Positions 8,995-17,725 of a stretch of 64,000 nucleotides of DNA are shown one piece after another. Numbering within the stretch: the first letter of the stretch is position 1; each line of letters starts with the position of its first letter. The position numbers and the translations under genes were made by a program. This DNA comes from Hyphomicrobiales bacterium (GTDB taxonomy: Bacteria > Pseudomonadota > Alphaproteobacteria > Rhizobiales > Rhizobiaceae). The DNA is taken from positions 23,863-87,862 of the forward strand of contig UBMU01000037.1 in the NCBI GenBank assembly GCA_900466605.1. The letters run 5' to 3'. A model generated the notes under the pieces. The model was not told the DNA's origin. It saw nothing but the letters and a program-made list of their open reading frames with translations, and did not search any database.

Positions 8995-9726
8995 ATGTCC
9001 AAAGGAACAGCCGTCATCACCGGAGCCGCCACCGGCATCGGACAGGCCTACGCCCAACGCCTTGCCGCCGACGGGTTCGACATTGCGGTCGCCGACGTGG
9101 GCGATGCATCCGAGACCAGGGCCATCGCCGAGGCGGCCGGACGCAAGTTCTTCTCGGCCAAAGTCGATGTCACGTCGCCGGCATCGACCGCTGAATTCGC
9201 TGCCGAAGTCGAGAAGACGCTGCCGCCCGTCACCGCCCTGGTAAACAACGCCGGCATCTATCCTTGGAAGCCATTCGCCGAAACCGACTACGATCTCTGG
9301 CGCAAGGTCATCAGCGTGAACCTCGATGGACCGTTCCTGATGTGCAAGGCCTTCGTTCCCGGAATGATCGAGCGAGGCTACGGCCGCATCGTCAACGTCG
9401 CCAGCACGACATTCTGGCTGAACACCACTCAGATGACCTCCTACGTCGCCAGCAAGGGCGGGGTTATCGGCTTCACGCGTGCTCTCGCCGGCGAAGTCGG
9501 CGCCTCCGGCATCACCGTGAATGTCATTGCACCCGGATTGACCAACACCAAGAGCATGCGCGGCGAGAACGAGGAGATCTTCGACTACCTCCCCAAGGTC
9601 CAGGCGATCCCGAGGGTCATCGAACCCTCTGATATCGTCGGTGTGATCTCATTCCTGTGCTCCAAGGATTCGTCCTTCGTCACGGGGCAGACGATCGCGG
9701 CTGACGGCGGCAACGTCCGCAACTGA
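8995..9726 (+). CDS. SDR-family NAD(P)-dependent oxidoreductase
   Basis: 243 residues; the ATG at 8995 has CTGGAGTAAC upstream. Classical short-chain dehydrogenase: cofactor loop TGAATGIG (9-16), Asp at the end of the second strand, NNAG (94-97), and the catalytic Ser137, Tyr150, Lys154 (TSYVASKGG). The C-terminal F-x-TGQTI-x-DGG is typical. Substrate unknown; the flanking hydrolase, pirin and ene-reductase suggest handling of a xenobiotic or aromatic compound. Ends convergent with the next LysR gene across a bidirectional hairpin. Confidence 0.9.
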   Translation: MSKGTAVITGAATGIGQAYAQRLAADGFDIAVADVGDASETRAIAEAAGRKFFSAKVDVTSPASTAEFAAEVEKTLPPVTALVNNAGIYPWKPFAETDYDLWRKVISVNLDGPFLMCKAFVPGMIERGYGRIVNVASTTFWLNTTQMTSYVASKGGVIGFTRALAGEVGASGITVNVIAPGLTNTKSMRGENEEIFDYLPKVQAIPRVIEPSDIVGVISFLCSKDSSFVTGQTIAADGGNVRN

Positions 9727-9741
9727 TATCCACCGCTGTCC

Positions 9742-9779
9742 ATTCGCCGCGTTCGTTGCATGTGACGAACGCGGCGAAT
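9742..9779. terminator. Bidirectional hairpin between convergent SDR and LysR genes
   Basis: Perfect 15-bp arms (ATTCGCCGCGTTCGT / ACGAACGCGGCGAAT) with an 8-nt loop fill almost the whole gap between the two convergent stop codons. Likely shared terminator, although no long T run is present. Confidence 0.75.
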
Positions 9780-9780
9780 C

Positions 9781-10650
9781 CTATTTCAGTCGCGCCTTGA
9801 GGAACTCGATGAATCTTTGCGTCTTAGCCGGCAGGAGCCTTGTCTCTGTGATTGCATAGACCGGGTTGGGAGCGCCGCACCAGCCGGGGAGCACTCGCTT
9901 CAGCCTGTTGTCCGCCAACTCCTCGGCAACGATCTCGTCCGGGAGCATTGCGATACCCATGTCGAGGGTGGCGAGCCGACGGATCATGCCGACGCTATTG
10001 AGCCGGAAGCGACCATCGATGGCGGTGTCCACGACTTCGGATCCATCGGTCAGGCTCCACACCTTCGCCTTCAGCATGTAAAGGCATTGGTGGTCGGCCA
10101 ACTCGGACGGATGCTGGGGTTCACCGTGCTTCTCCAAGTATCGCGGCGATGCGAAGAGGTGGGGCGAGAGCCTGGCAAGCGGCCGGGCGATCATGTGCGA
10201 CGGTTCTGGTTCTCCGATCCGGATGGCGACGTCGAATGGTTCGGCAACCAGATCGACCCTTCGCGGTGTCAGGTCGAAATCGAAGTCGATCCCCGGATAG
10301 AGCTCAGCAAACTCGGCGATAAGAGGGGCAAGATAGGTGTTGGCGAAATCGACCGGGAGGGACACCCTGAGGGTGCCGCTTGGCTGATCCAGCATGTCGC
10401 CGAGTTGCTCGTGTGCAAGGCGCGCCTCATCGACAATTCGCTTGCACCGCTCGAAGTAGATCTGGCCCGCCTCAGTCAGCTCGATGCGGCGCGTCGTCCT
10501 GTGGAGCAGACGCAGGCCGATCGCCTTTTCCAGCGCGCTGATGCGGCGTGAGAGCGTCGAGTTCGGCACTTTTATGATCTCGGCTGCCCCGCGGAAGCTC
10601 TTCGCTTTCACCACTTCGACGAACAGCGCCATGTCGTTCAGAAGTTCCAA
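9781..10650 (-). CDS. LysR-family transcriptional regulator
   Basis: 289 residues with N-terminal helix-turn-helix (MALFVEVVKAKSFRGAAEII, PNSTLSRRISALE) and a LysR substrate-binding domain. The start is probably the TTG at 10650, which has GAGG seven bases upstream; an ATG at 10632 is the alternative. Divergent from the ene-reductase gene at 10758, with an 8-bp inverted repeat between them, so it likely controls that gene. A paralogue-like neighbour of the other two LysR genes in this island, but not a recent duplicate. Confidence 0.9.
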   Translation of the reverse strand: MELLNDMALFVEVVKAKSFRGAAEIIKVPNSTLSRRISALEKAIGLRLLHRTTRRIELTEAGQIYFERCKRIVDEARLAHEQLGDMLDQPSGTLRVSLPVDFANTYLAPLIAEFAELYPGIDFDFDLTPRRVDLVAEPFDVAIRIGEPEPSHMIARPLARLSPHLFASPRYLEKHGEPQHPSELADHQCLYMLKAKVWSLTDGSEVVDTAIDGRFRLNSVGMIRRLATLDMGIAMLPDEIVAEELADNRLKRVLPGWCGAPNPVYAITETRLLPAKTQRFIEFLKARLK

Positions 10651-10662
10651 ATCATTGCCTCA

Positions 10663-10687
10663 AATATGGATCAATGATTTCCATATT
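10663..10687. promoter_or_regulatory. Candidate LysR operator upstream of ene-reductase
   Basis: AATATGGA (10663-10670) and TCCATATT (10680-10687) are perfect 8-bp inverted arms with a 9-bp spacer, in the gap between the divergent LysR and ene-reductase genes. Fits a LysR regulator site. Confidence 0.5.
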
Positions 10688-10757
10688 ATGCACTTTATAT
10701 CGTTGTGTGAAGCAGTCATTTGTAGAGGCAGTACACGCATCAAGGAAACCCTCCCAC

Positions 10758-11831
10758 ATGAGCAAGCTCTTCACCCCCGTCCGCGTCGGACGCTACGAAC
10801 TATCCAACCGCCTCGTCATGGCCCCGATGACACGTTCGCGTGCGAACGAAGACGACGGAGTGCCTTATGACAGCGTCGCAACATATTACGACCAGAGGGC
10901 GGGCGCCGGACTGATCATCAGCGAAGGCGTTTATCCTTCCGCGCAGGGCAAGGGCTATGTTCACACACCTGGCATTCGAACGGATGCCCAGGTCGAGGCA
11001 TGGAGGCGTGTCACCGATGCGGTGCATTCCCGCGGCTCCCGTATTTTCATGCAGGTCATGCATTGTGGCCGCGTTTCGCATCCGTCACTTCAGCCCGGCG
11101 GCACGCTTCCCGTCGCTCCGTCTTCGATTCAGCCTCCGGGGCAGACCTGGACGACATCGGGCCAGCAGGATTTCGTTACCCCGCATGAACTGACCATCTC
11201 CGAAATCAAGCAGGTGATCGAGGACTATCGGCAGGCGAGCCGCCGCGCCATTGAAGCAGGATTCGACGGCGTCGAACTCCATGGAGCATCAGGCTACCTT
11301 CCGGAACAGTTCCTGGCATCGGGCAGCAACAAGCGCGAGGATGAATACGGCGGCTCAACGGCCAACCGTGCCCGCTTCATCCTCGATGTGCTGGGTGCCA
11401 TGGTCGAGGAGGTCGGTGGTGACCGCGTCGGCATCAAGATTTCACCGGAGATGAACTTCAACGGCATCGTCGATGAGAATCCGCAGGCGACATACTGGGA
11501 ACTGGTCGACAAGCTGAACGCCTTTGATCTGGCCTACCTTCACGTCGCACTGTTCGGTGCGCCGATCGACTACCACGCTCTTCTAAAGCCACGTTTCAAC
11601 GGGGCGTATCTGGTGGGTGGCGGACTGGATCAGGCTTCTGCAGAAAGCGCACTCGCCGCCGGACGCGCTGATGCCACAGTCTTCGGTGCAGCGTTCCTCG
11701 CGACACCGGATTTGCCGGAGAGATTCCGGCAGGGTGCGACGTTGAACGAGCCAGACAGGTCCACGTTCTACGGCGGCGGCGACAAAGGCTATACGGACTA
11801 CCCAACACTCCAGACGGCCAAAGTCGCCTGA
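10758..11831 (+). CDS. Old yellow enzyme family alkene reductase (NemA-like)
   Basis: 357 residues from the ATG at 10758; an open frame extends upstream but family alignment begins at SKLFTPVRVGRYEL. FMN-dependent TIM barrel: LVMAPMTRSRA near residue 20-37, GLIISEG near 52, M-x-CGR near 101, and the active-site segment VELHGASGYLPEQF near 172. Reduces activated C=C bonds, nitro compounds or quinones with NAD(P)H. The catalytic pair H-x-x-(N/H) reads His175-Gly-Ala-Ser178, so the second substrate-binding residue is Ser, unusual for the family. Regulated presumably by the divergent LysR. Confidence 0.92.
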   Translation: MSKLFTPVRVGRYELSNRLVMAPMTRSRANEDDGVPYDSVATYYDQRAGAGLIISEGVYPSAQGKGYVHTPGIRTDAQVEAWRRVTDAVHSRGSRIFMQVMHCGRVSHPSLQPGGTLPVAPSSIQPPGQTWTTSGQQDFVTPHELTISEIKQVIEDYRQASRRAIEAGFDGVELHGASGYLPEQFLASGSNKREDEYGGSTANRARFILDVLGAMVEEVGGDRVGIKISPEMNFNGIVDENPQATYWELVDKLNAFDLAYLHVALFGAPIDYHALLKPRFNGAYLVGGGLDQASAESALAAGRADATVFGAAFLATPDLPERFRQGATLNEPDRSTFYGGGDKGYTDYPTLQTAKVA

Positions 11832-11838
11832 TACGAAT

Positions 11839-11872
11839 GAAGACCCGGCCGAGCTAGATCGGTCGGGTCTTC
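11839..11872. terminator. Bidirectional hairpin between convergent ene-reductase and LysR genes
   Basis: Fourteen paired bases with one G-U (GAAGACCCGGCCGA / TCGGTCGGGTCTTC) around a 6-nt loop, midway between the stop codons at 11831 and 11889. Likely shared terminator. Confidence 0.75.
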
Positions 11873-11888
11873 ACCAATTCTGCCTGCG

Positions 11889-12806
11889 TCACTTTTCGGC
11901 AGCTTCCGCGTCGAGACTGCGGATGTAGTTCAGCGTGGGTGCGCTGGCGTTGTCTGTCCGCCAGAGGAGCTTCATTTCCATGAGTGGCATTGGATCACTG
12001 ACGTCGAGATAGGCGACACCCTTGAAATTGAGCGACTTGAGCGGCGATGGCACGAACGAAACGCCAAGCCCGGATGACACGTAGGTCATCAGGCTCATGA
12101 TGTGGCTGGTTCTGTAGACGTGCTGCGGAGACATCCCGGGCAAGGATGCCAGCACGCCGCCGATGTTCGATCTGCCATCCGGCTCCGCGTAGACGGCCAG
12201 GCTCTCACCCGCAACATCGGCGATCCTCGCCTTCTCCGCCTTTGCCAGGGGATGCGTGTCGGCGACGGCCAGATACCACGGCCATGACCCCACCGCCTTC
12301 GATGTAACGCCGCTGGCAACCAACCCTGCGGTGGCGGCATAGCCGACGTCGATCTCGTTTCGAAGAAGGGCTTCGGATACCTCGCTGCTGGGCATCTCCT
12401 TCAGCGTGACGTTCACTCCGGGCCATTGAGACCGGAACCGCCTGATCGACTCCGAAATCAAGCCAGCGATCGCTGCATTGGCTCCATAGCCGAGACGGAG
12501 CGTTCCAGTTGCTCCACGCGCAAAGTCCCTTACCGTTTCGATCGCCGTACCGACCTGTGACAGGGCGGCATAGCTTTCCCGGAGAAATTCGCGGCCGGCC
12601 TCGGTCAGTTCCACGCGACGTTTGGTCCGCTCGAGCAACTCGACGCCGAACATGCCTTCCAGGGACTTGATCTGTGCGGTCAGCGCAGGCTGGACGATGT
12701 TCAGTCTCGCAGCGGCCCGTCCGAAATGGAGCTCTTCAGCGACGGCGATGAAGTAGCGGAAGTGCCGCAGCTCGATACCGGGCTGTCTCTGAATTGACAG
12801 ATCCAT
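11889..12806 (-). CDS. LysR-family transcriptional regulator
   Basis: 305 residues. N-terminal winged helix (LRHFRYFIAVAEELHFGRAA, IVQPALTAQIKSLE) and a C-terminal effector domain. The ELRHFRYF-x-AVAEELHFGRAA opening is that of the BenM/CatM-like and efflux-associated LysR class. Divergent from the HlyD/EmrB pump genes, with a palindrome just before its start codon, suggesting it controls the pump in response to an aromatic or toxic effector. Confidence 0.92.
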   Translation of the reverse strand: MDLSIQRQPGIELRHFRYFIAVAEELHFGRAAARLNIVQPALTAQIKSLEGMFGVELLERTKRRVELTEAGREFLRESYAALSQVGTAIETVRDFARGATGTLRLGYGANAAIAGLISESIRRFRSQWPGVNVTLKEMPSSEVSEALLRNEIDVGYAATAGLVASGVTSKAVGSWPWYLAVADTHPLAKAEKARIADVAGESLAVYAEPDGRSNIGGVLASLPGMSPQHVYRTSHIMSLMTYVSSGLGVSFVPSPLKSLNFKGVAYLDVSDPMPLMEMKLLWRTDNASAPTLNYIRSLDAEAAEK

Positions 12807-12809
12807 GTT

Positions 12810-12828
12810 TAATCACTCCAGATGATTA
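12810..12828. promoter_or_regulatory. Candidate LysR box in pump promoter
   Basis: TAATCA (12810-12815) and TGATTA (12823-12828) make a perfect interrupted palindrome of the T-N11-A type used by LysR regulators, four bases before the LysR start codon and about 70 bp before the pump operon. Confidence 0.5.
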
Positions 12829-12899
12829 CCGACAATAAAGAAGCTATTGGAAATGATATATAGAAACGTGCTTTCTGTCTTTAGAAAAGGATAGAACCC

Positions 12900-14021
12900 A
12901 TGCTCCAGCAACCACCCGCCAAAACCCCAGTACTTGTCGCCGTCCAGTCCCAGGAGGCGGCGGCACCGAAACCAGTCCGAGACTACACAAAACTCCTCGT
13001 TCCTCTGGCGGTGGTGGCGGCGGTTTGCGTCCTGGTGGGGGTGAGTTCCCAGCGCTGGGACAGGTGGATGGCTGGAGCCGATGTCCAGACAACGGACAAC
13101 GCCTACATCCGCTCCGAACTCAGCCGCCTGGGAGCCCGCGTTTCGGGAAACATCAGCGCCATCAATGTCGGTGATTTCGATAGGGTGAAGGCTGGCGATG
13201 TGCTCGTCGAGATCGACGGGTCGGACTATCTTGCCAAGCAGGCTCAGGCCCTGGCCGCCCTGGATGCCGCCACCGCGCAGCTACACAATCTGGACAACCA
13301 GAAGATCCTTCAGCGGGCAGCCATTCGTCAGGCCGAGGCACAGGCCGCCGTGGCGAATTCGAACGCCGAACTGGCGAAATCGGAAGCGAACCGCCAGACG
13401 ACCCTGGCTGAAAAGGGCGTCGGGACCCAGCAGAAGAACGAGCAGGCGCTGGCCCAGGCGAAGTCGACCGCGGCAACCGCACTGGCTGCGGAGGCCACCG
13501 TTGCCTCGGCGAAGGCACAGCTAGAATACATCGACGGACAGACGGAGCAGCTTGCGGCAAACGTGGCGGCTGCGCGTGCTGCCCTCAAGGCGGCTGATCT
13601 GTCCGTCTCCTACACGAAGATCATCGCTCCCTTCGACGGCGTGGTTAGCGAACGCCAGGTCCATGTGGGCGACTATGTGACGGTAGGGGCAAACACGATC
13701 TCCATCGTCCCGCTCCCGGACGTCTACATGATCGCGAATTTCAAGGAGACCCAGCTTGCCCGGATGAAGGAAGGACAAGTCGCCGATGTTTCGATCGATG
13801 CGATTCCGGGCGTGACCTTCAAGGGACACGTCAGCCGTCTTTCCCCTGCATCGGGTTCGCAGTTCGCGTTGCTGCCTGCTGACAACGCCACGGGCAACTT
13901 CACGAAGGTCGTCCAGCGCGTCCCCGTCAGGATCGACTTCGAAGCCTCGCCGTCCCTGGAGCGCCTGCGCTCGGGAATGTCCGCGGAAGTATCGGTCGCG
14001 GTTGCCTCGGAAGGACACTAG
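12900..14021 (+). CDS. HlyD/EmrA-like membrane fusion protein
   Basis: 373 residues: short cytoplasmic N-terminus, one membrane anchor (about 34-52, LLVPLAVVAAVCVLVGV), a biotinyl-lipoyl-like half (TTDNAYIRSELSRLGARVSG, 70-100), an Ala/Gln/Lys-rich coiled coil hairpin (about 105-225), then the second lipoyl half and beta barrel (APFDGVVSERQVHVGDYV). This is the periplasmic adaptor linking an inner-membrane MFS pump to an outer-membrane channel. AAAGGA lies 8 nt before the ATG. The MFS partner starts 4 bp after the stop; no outer-membrane TolC gene is adjacent. Confidence 0.93.
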   Translation: MLQQPPAKTPVLVAVQSQEAAAPKPVRDYTKLLVPLAVVAAVCVLVGVSSQRWDRWMAGADVQTTDNAYIRSELSRLGARVSGNISAINVGDFDRVKAGDVLVEIDGSDYLAKQAQALAALDAATAQLHNLDNQKILQRAAIRQAEAQAAVANSNAELAKSEANRQTTLAEKGVGTQQKNEQALAQAKSTAATALAAEATVASAKAQLEYIDGQTEQLAANVAAARAALKAADLSVSYTKIIAPFDGVVSERQVHVGDYVTVGANTISIVPLPDVYMIANFKETQLARMKEGQVADVSIDAIPGVTFKGHVSRLSPASGSQFALLPADNATGNFTKVVQRVPVRIDFEASPSLERLRSGMSAEVSVAVASEGH

Positions 14022-14025
14022 GTCG

Positions 14026-15600
14026 ATGGCCGAGATTTTCAGGCTTGCGCTTCCGTTTCGAAGCACGGGGCGGGAGACCCACCACCCGATCCTGGCTGTC
14101 TGTGCCGTCCTGCTCGGGCCCTTCATGGTCGGATTCCACAGCCGTCTGTTCGGGATCGGCCTGGTCGATCTCCGCGGCGCCTTCGGTCTCGGCTTTGACG
14201 AAGGGGCGTGGCTGAGCACCCTCGCCACCGCTCCTCAGATCGTGTTCGCTCCGGCCGTCGCATGGCTGGCGGCCGTGTTCGGAATCCGCCGCGTCATGGT
14301 CGTGCCGGCTCTGATCTACGCATTCGTCTCTCTTCTGATCCCGTTCACCCGCGACTTCAATGTTCTCGCCGGGCTTCATGTCCTTCATGGAACCCTCCTT
14401 GGGATATTCGTTCCGGCGACCCTGATGATCATCTTCCGGAACCTTCCCATCAAATGGTGGATCTCCGCGATCGCCATTTATGCCTTCCGTGGCGCCTTCA
14501 CGGTCAACTCGGGCACGGCTCTGCTTGACTTCTACGTCCAGCACTTCGGTTGGCAGTACCTCTATTGGCAGGATGTCGTGCTCGCGCCGCTGCTCGCCTA
14601 CCTCGCATTCAAGGGCGCGCCGCGCGAGAATGTGAACATGGATCTCCTCCATCGCGCCGACTGGGGTGGCATGCTTTTTCTCGGTGTCGGAATGGCGTTT
14701 CTGTTCGTTGCCGTCGATCAGGGAAATCGTCTCGATTGGTTTCAAAGCGGTCTCATCGTTTCGGCCGCAGCGGGCGGACTGCTGCTGATCGTTGCCTTCT
14801 TCATCAACGAGATGCTTGTCGAACATCCTTGGGCAAGCATCGGTGCGATCGGTGCGCGCAATGTCGTGCTGCTGCTGTCGATAGCCCTGCTTTACCTGAT
14901 GAGCAGCATGTCGAATTCGGCGCTCGTGCCGAATTATCTGACGGCGGTGGCGGGTCTCCGTCCTGAACAGATTGGGGTCACGCTGGTGACGTGGGTCTGT
15001 ATTCCCCTGATGCTGATGACCCCCTTGGCGGTCTGGGCAATGCACAGGACCGACGGCCGCTACCTTCTGTTCATTGGCCTCTGCTGCTTCGCAGGCGCGG
15101 CCTTGATCGGCACAGGCTTGTCACCGGATTGGAATGGCGAGAGCTTTCGGACGATGGCTGTTCTCCAGGGGGCGGGCCACATACTGACCTTTCTTCCGAT
15201 CATTGTCCTGACCGTTGCCAATGGAGACCCCAAGAAGGCAATCGCCGTAGCCGCCTACATCCAGGTCATCCGGCTTCTCGGCACCCAGACGGCCCAGGCG
15301 CTGATGACGACCTATCTGCGGAAGGGCGAACAGCTCCATTCGTATCTGACAGGCCTCAATCTGGAACGCGGTTCGGAGGCTTCGGTCGCTGCAATATCGG
15401 CGCTCGCCAACAAGATGGCGGGCGCAGGCTCTGCTGCCGCACAGAGCAGGGCGACGGCGGTGCTGGCGCAGCAGGTTCAGAAACAGGCCAATGTCCTCTC
15501 CTACATCGACGCATTCTGGCTGACCTTCTTCTGCGCGGTCGGGGCACTCATCATCCTTGCATTCGTAACGAAGGCACCGAAAGGGCCGCTGGCAGGATAA
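14026..15600 (+). CDS. EmrB-like MFS efflux pump (DHA2-type)
   Basis: 524 residues with about 14 hydrophobic segments, the topology of the DHA2 drug:H+ antiporters that pair with EmrA-like adaptors. The start at 14026 follows GGAAGGACACTAG; an in-frame ATG at 14002 overlaps the adaptor gene. Between the last membrane segments lies a long loop (about 430-480) rich in Ala/Ser/Gln, as in EmrB relatives. Cotranscribed with the adaptor and probably induced via the divergent LysR. Substrate unknown. Confidence 0.9.
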   Translation: MAEIFRLALPFRSTGRETHHPILAVCAVLLGPFMVGFHSRLFGIGLVDLRGAFGLGFDEGAWLSTLATAPQIVFAPAVAWLAAVFGIRRVMVVPALIYAFVSLLIPFTRDFNVLAGLHVLHGTLLGIFVPATLMIIFRNLPIKWWISAIAIYAFRGAFTVNSGTALLDFYVQHFGWQYLYWQDVVLAPLLAYLAFKGAPRENVNMDLLHRADWGGMLFLGVGMAFLFVAVDQGNRLDWFQSGLIVSAAAGGLLLIVAFFINEMLVEHPWASIGAIGARNVVLLLSIALLYLMSSMSNSALVPNYLTAVAGLRPEQIGVTLVTWVCIPLMLMTPLAVWAMHRTDGRYLLFIGLCCFAGAALIGTGLSPDWNGESFRTMAVLQGAGHILTFLPIIVLTVANGDPKKAIAVAAYIQVIRLLGTQTAQALMTTYLRKGEQLHSYLTGLNLERGSEASVAAISALANKMAGAGSAAAQSRATAVLAQQVQKQANVLSYIDAFWLTFFCAVGALIILAFVTKAPKGPLAG

Positions 15601-15759
15601 AGCCGACGGCCAGAGGGAGTGGGTTCTTCTCGGCTGCCGAGGTATTGCGCAAGAAGGGCATGAGCAAGCGTGTTGTTTCATTTTCGTAACGCAAAGGCCG
15701 CATTTTTCGAATCTTGCGGTTTGTCAGGTCCAGCATAGATTCATGAGTGAAACAACGGG

Positions 15760-16308
15760 ATGAAATCCATGACCGATCACTCGATAAAGACGATCCCTGC
15801 AGGTCAGCCGCTTCCAGCCGATGACCTGACCCGCAATCTCACCGTCGCTCTGCCGGACGATCAGGCGCTGGCGCACATCTCCCAGGCCGGAAACGTCTAC
15901 ACGATCCTTATTTCCGGGGATCAGACCGAAGGGCGCTACTGCCTGATCGACATGCTGGTTCCCGATGGTGGCGGACCGCCGGCACACCGACACGAATTCG
16001 AGGAAATGTTCACATTGCTTGAGGGCGAGCTGGAGTTCACGTTCCGTGGCCAGACGCAGACCATCCGCGCCCCTGCATCCGTGAACATCCCGGCGAACGC
16101 ACCGCATCGGTTCGCCAACCGCTCTGGCAAGATGGCGCACATGCTCTGCATGTGCACACCAGCCGGACAAGAGGAATTCTTCCTTTCGATTGCGGATCGC
16201 ATCCCCGACCGCAGTTCCCCGGCGCCGAAGCCGGACGCTGCAAAGCAGGCTGAGAAGAAGAGCCTGATGACATCGCTTGCGCCGAAGTACCGGACCGAGT
16301 TCCTTTAG
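15760..16308 (+). CDS. Cupin-domain protein
   Basis: 182 residues (or 179 if the second ATG at 15769 is used; neither has a clear ribosome binding site). A single cupin: PPAHRHEFEEMFTLLEGELEF carries the G(X)5HXH(X)3,4E-type motif 1 (H-x-H, E) and ANAPHRFANRSG the motif 2 His. The enzyme or sensor function is unknown; relatives include metal-binding dioxygenase-like and sugar-binding cupins. A polar Lys/Pro-rich tail (about 150-182) follows the cupin. It lies between the pump and the alpha/beta hydrolase on the same strand. Confidence 0.8.
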   Translation: MKSMTDHSIKTIPAGQPLPADDLTRNLTVALPDDQALAHISQAGNVYTILISGDQTEGRYCLIDMLVPDGGGPPAHRHEFEEMFTLLEGELEFTFRGQTQTIRAPASVNIPANAPHRFANRSGKMAHMLCMCTPAGQEEFFLSIADRIPDRSSPAPKPDAAKQAEKKSLMTSLAPKYRTEFL

Positions 16309-16423
16309 CAAACACGAAGGCGCACGACCGCGCCTCCCAATCGACCACAACAGCATCGGAAGCCTGGCACGACTGAAAGGTCGTGGGGGTTTCGCTTGCG
16401 ATAAAAACAGAAAGAGAACTGAC

Positions 16424-17362
16424 ATGACCGTAAAGACACCCATTGACGGATTTGGCTCGGTCACGGGCGTGCCGAAGCTGCCGGCGGGATTTCGTGACGT
16501 CTTCCACAGTTATCGGGTCGATGCGAACGGAATAGGATTGCATGCCGTGATCGGGGGAACGGGGCCTGCGCTCCTTCTTCTTGGCGGCTGGCCAGAGAAC
16601 TGGTTCGCCTGGCGGTATCTGATGCTCCCCCTCAGCCGCGACTTCACGGTGATCGCAGTCGATCCACGTGGCGTGGGGTTGTCGGAGAAGCCGTCTGACG
16701 GGTATGACGCGGATACCCTCTCCGCAGACATGTTCGCTCTGATGGACGCCCTCGGCCACGAGAAGTTCTCGATGGTGGGCCACGATGTCGGTCTCTGGAT
16801 CGGATATGTGATGGCGGCCGACCGCCCGGATCGTATCGAGCGCATCGCTCTCGGCGAGGCTATTGTTCCAGGCCTTTCGCCGTCTCCTCCGTTGCTTAGC
16901 GATGATCGCTGGGTCAGCGACTTCCTATGGCACTTCAACTTCAACCGTGCGCTGGGAGTCAACGAGCGCCTAGTGGAAGGAAGAGAAGACCTATACTTCG
17001 GATACCAATTTGACACCAAGGCGGGTTCGATCGCGAACTTCCCGGCGTATGGCAAGGAATTCTATATCGAGACGATGCGTCGGGTGCCGGGGGCACTGAA
17101 GGCGAGCTTCGACTATTACCGGGCGATTGATCAGTCGATTCCGCAATATCGCCGCCGGAAGGAGAACAAGATCACCGTGCCTGTTCTCGCGTTTTCTGGC
17201 GCATTGGCCTGTGGCCCGATGGTAGAGAACGAACTGCGCACGGTGGCGACGAATGTCGAGTCGGTGATCATCCCCGAATGCGGGCACTATCCTGCGGAAG
17301 AGCAGCCCGAAGCGCTGTTGGCTGTCTTGCAGGAGTTTCTGCAAGGCCCCAGGCTCGCATGA
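16424..17362 (+). CDS. Alpha/beta hydrolase with Asp nucleophile (epoxide hydrolase/dehalogenase-like)
   Basis: 312 residues from the ATG at 16424 (AAAGAGAAC upstream). Alpha/beta hydrolase fold with oxyanion segment GGWPENW (about 54-60), nucleophile elbow VGHDVG giving Asp121, and the catalytic His288 in ECGHYPAEEQPE. An Asp nucleophile points to epoxide hydrolase or haloalkane dehalogenase/fluoroacetate dehalogenase chemistry, not esterase. No signal peptide, so cytosolic. It differs from the two Tat-exported epoxide hydrolases at the right end of the window. A hairpin 25 bp after the stop closes the unit. Confidence 0.85.
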   Translation: MTVKTPIDGFGSVTGVPKLPAGFRDVFHSYRVDANGIGLHAVIGGTGPALLLLGGWPENWFAWRYLMLPLSRDFTVIAVDPRGVGLSEKPSDGYDADTLSADMFALMDALGHEKFSMVGHDVGLWIGYVMAADRPDRIERIALGEAIVPGLSPSPPLLSDDRWVSDFLWHFNFNRALGVNERLVEGREDLYFGYQFDTKAGSIANFPAYGKEFYIETMRRVPGALKASFDYYRAIDQSIPQYRRRKENKITVPVLAFSGALACGPMVENELRTVATNVESVIIPECGHYPAEEQPEALLAVLQEFLQGPRLA

Positions 17363-17386
17363 CCTCTCCGCTTAGTTGTTCTGAAT

Positions 17387-17411
17387 CCGGGGCATCGCAT
17401 GGATGCCCCGG
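17387..17411 (+). terminator. Hairpin after alpha/beta hydrolase
   Basis: Perfect 10-bp GC-rich arms (CCGGGGCATC / GATGCCCCGG) with a 5-nt loop, 25 bp after the stop; no T tract follows, so it may terminate weakly or act as an mRNA 3' stabiliser. Confidence 0.55.
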
Positions 17412-17521
17412 GGAAATGATAGGATTAGCTGAGCGCTATGTCCTTGCCGCCCGAGTAGCGCATCGCATTAATTGACTATTATCCTGTTCGGGATATGTTC
17501 CGGATAACGGGGGCGGATTCG

Positions 17522-17725
17522 ATGCGGCGACCGATCGAGTATCTTCATTGCAGACATTGTGGAAGGCCACACAACCGGGACGGTGAAGACTTCACGCCGC
17601 CGCCGTTTTGCGCATCCTGCAGCGATGATCGACGAGAAATCGCGGCGTATGTGCATGGCAGTCGCCCTATCACAGCACGAGATCTTGAAGCTGGTGATTA
17701 CATTCTGCCAAGGCGCTCCGCCTAG
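17522..17725 (+). CDS. Small zinc-ribbon-like protein
   Basis: 67 residues from the ATG at 17522 (ACGGGGGCGG upstream). Two Cys pairs, HCRHCG near residues 9-13 and FCASC near 30, separated by about 17 residues, would form a zinc ribbon; a hydrophilic tail follows. No family recognised. It is convergent with the kinase gene, and their stop codons overlap in the same CTAG. It could be a nucleic-acid-binding or regulatory protein, or part of the kinase locus; this is not shown. Coding likelihood is supported by the regular Cys spacing and the start signal. Confidence 0.5.
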   Translation: MRRPIEYLHCRHCGRPHNRDGEDFTPPPFCASCSDDRREIAAYVHGSRPITARDLEAGDYILPRRSA

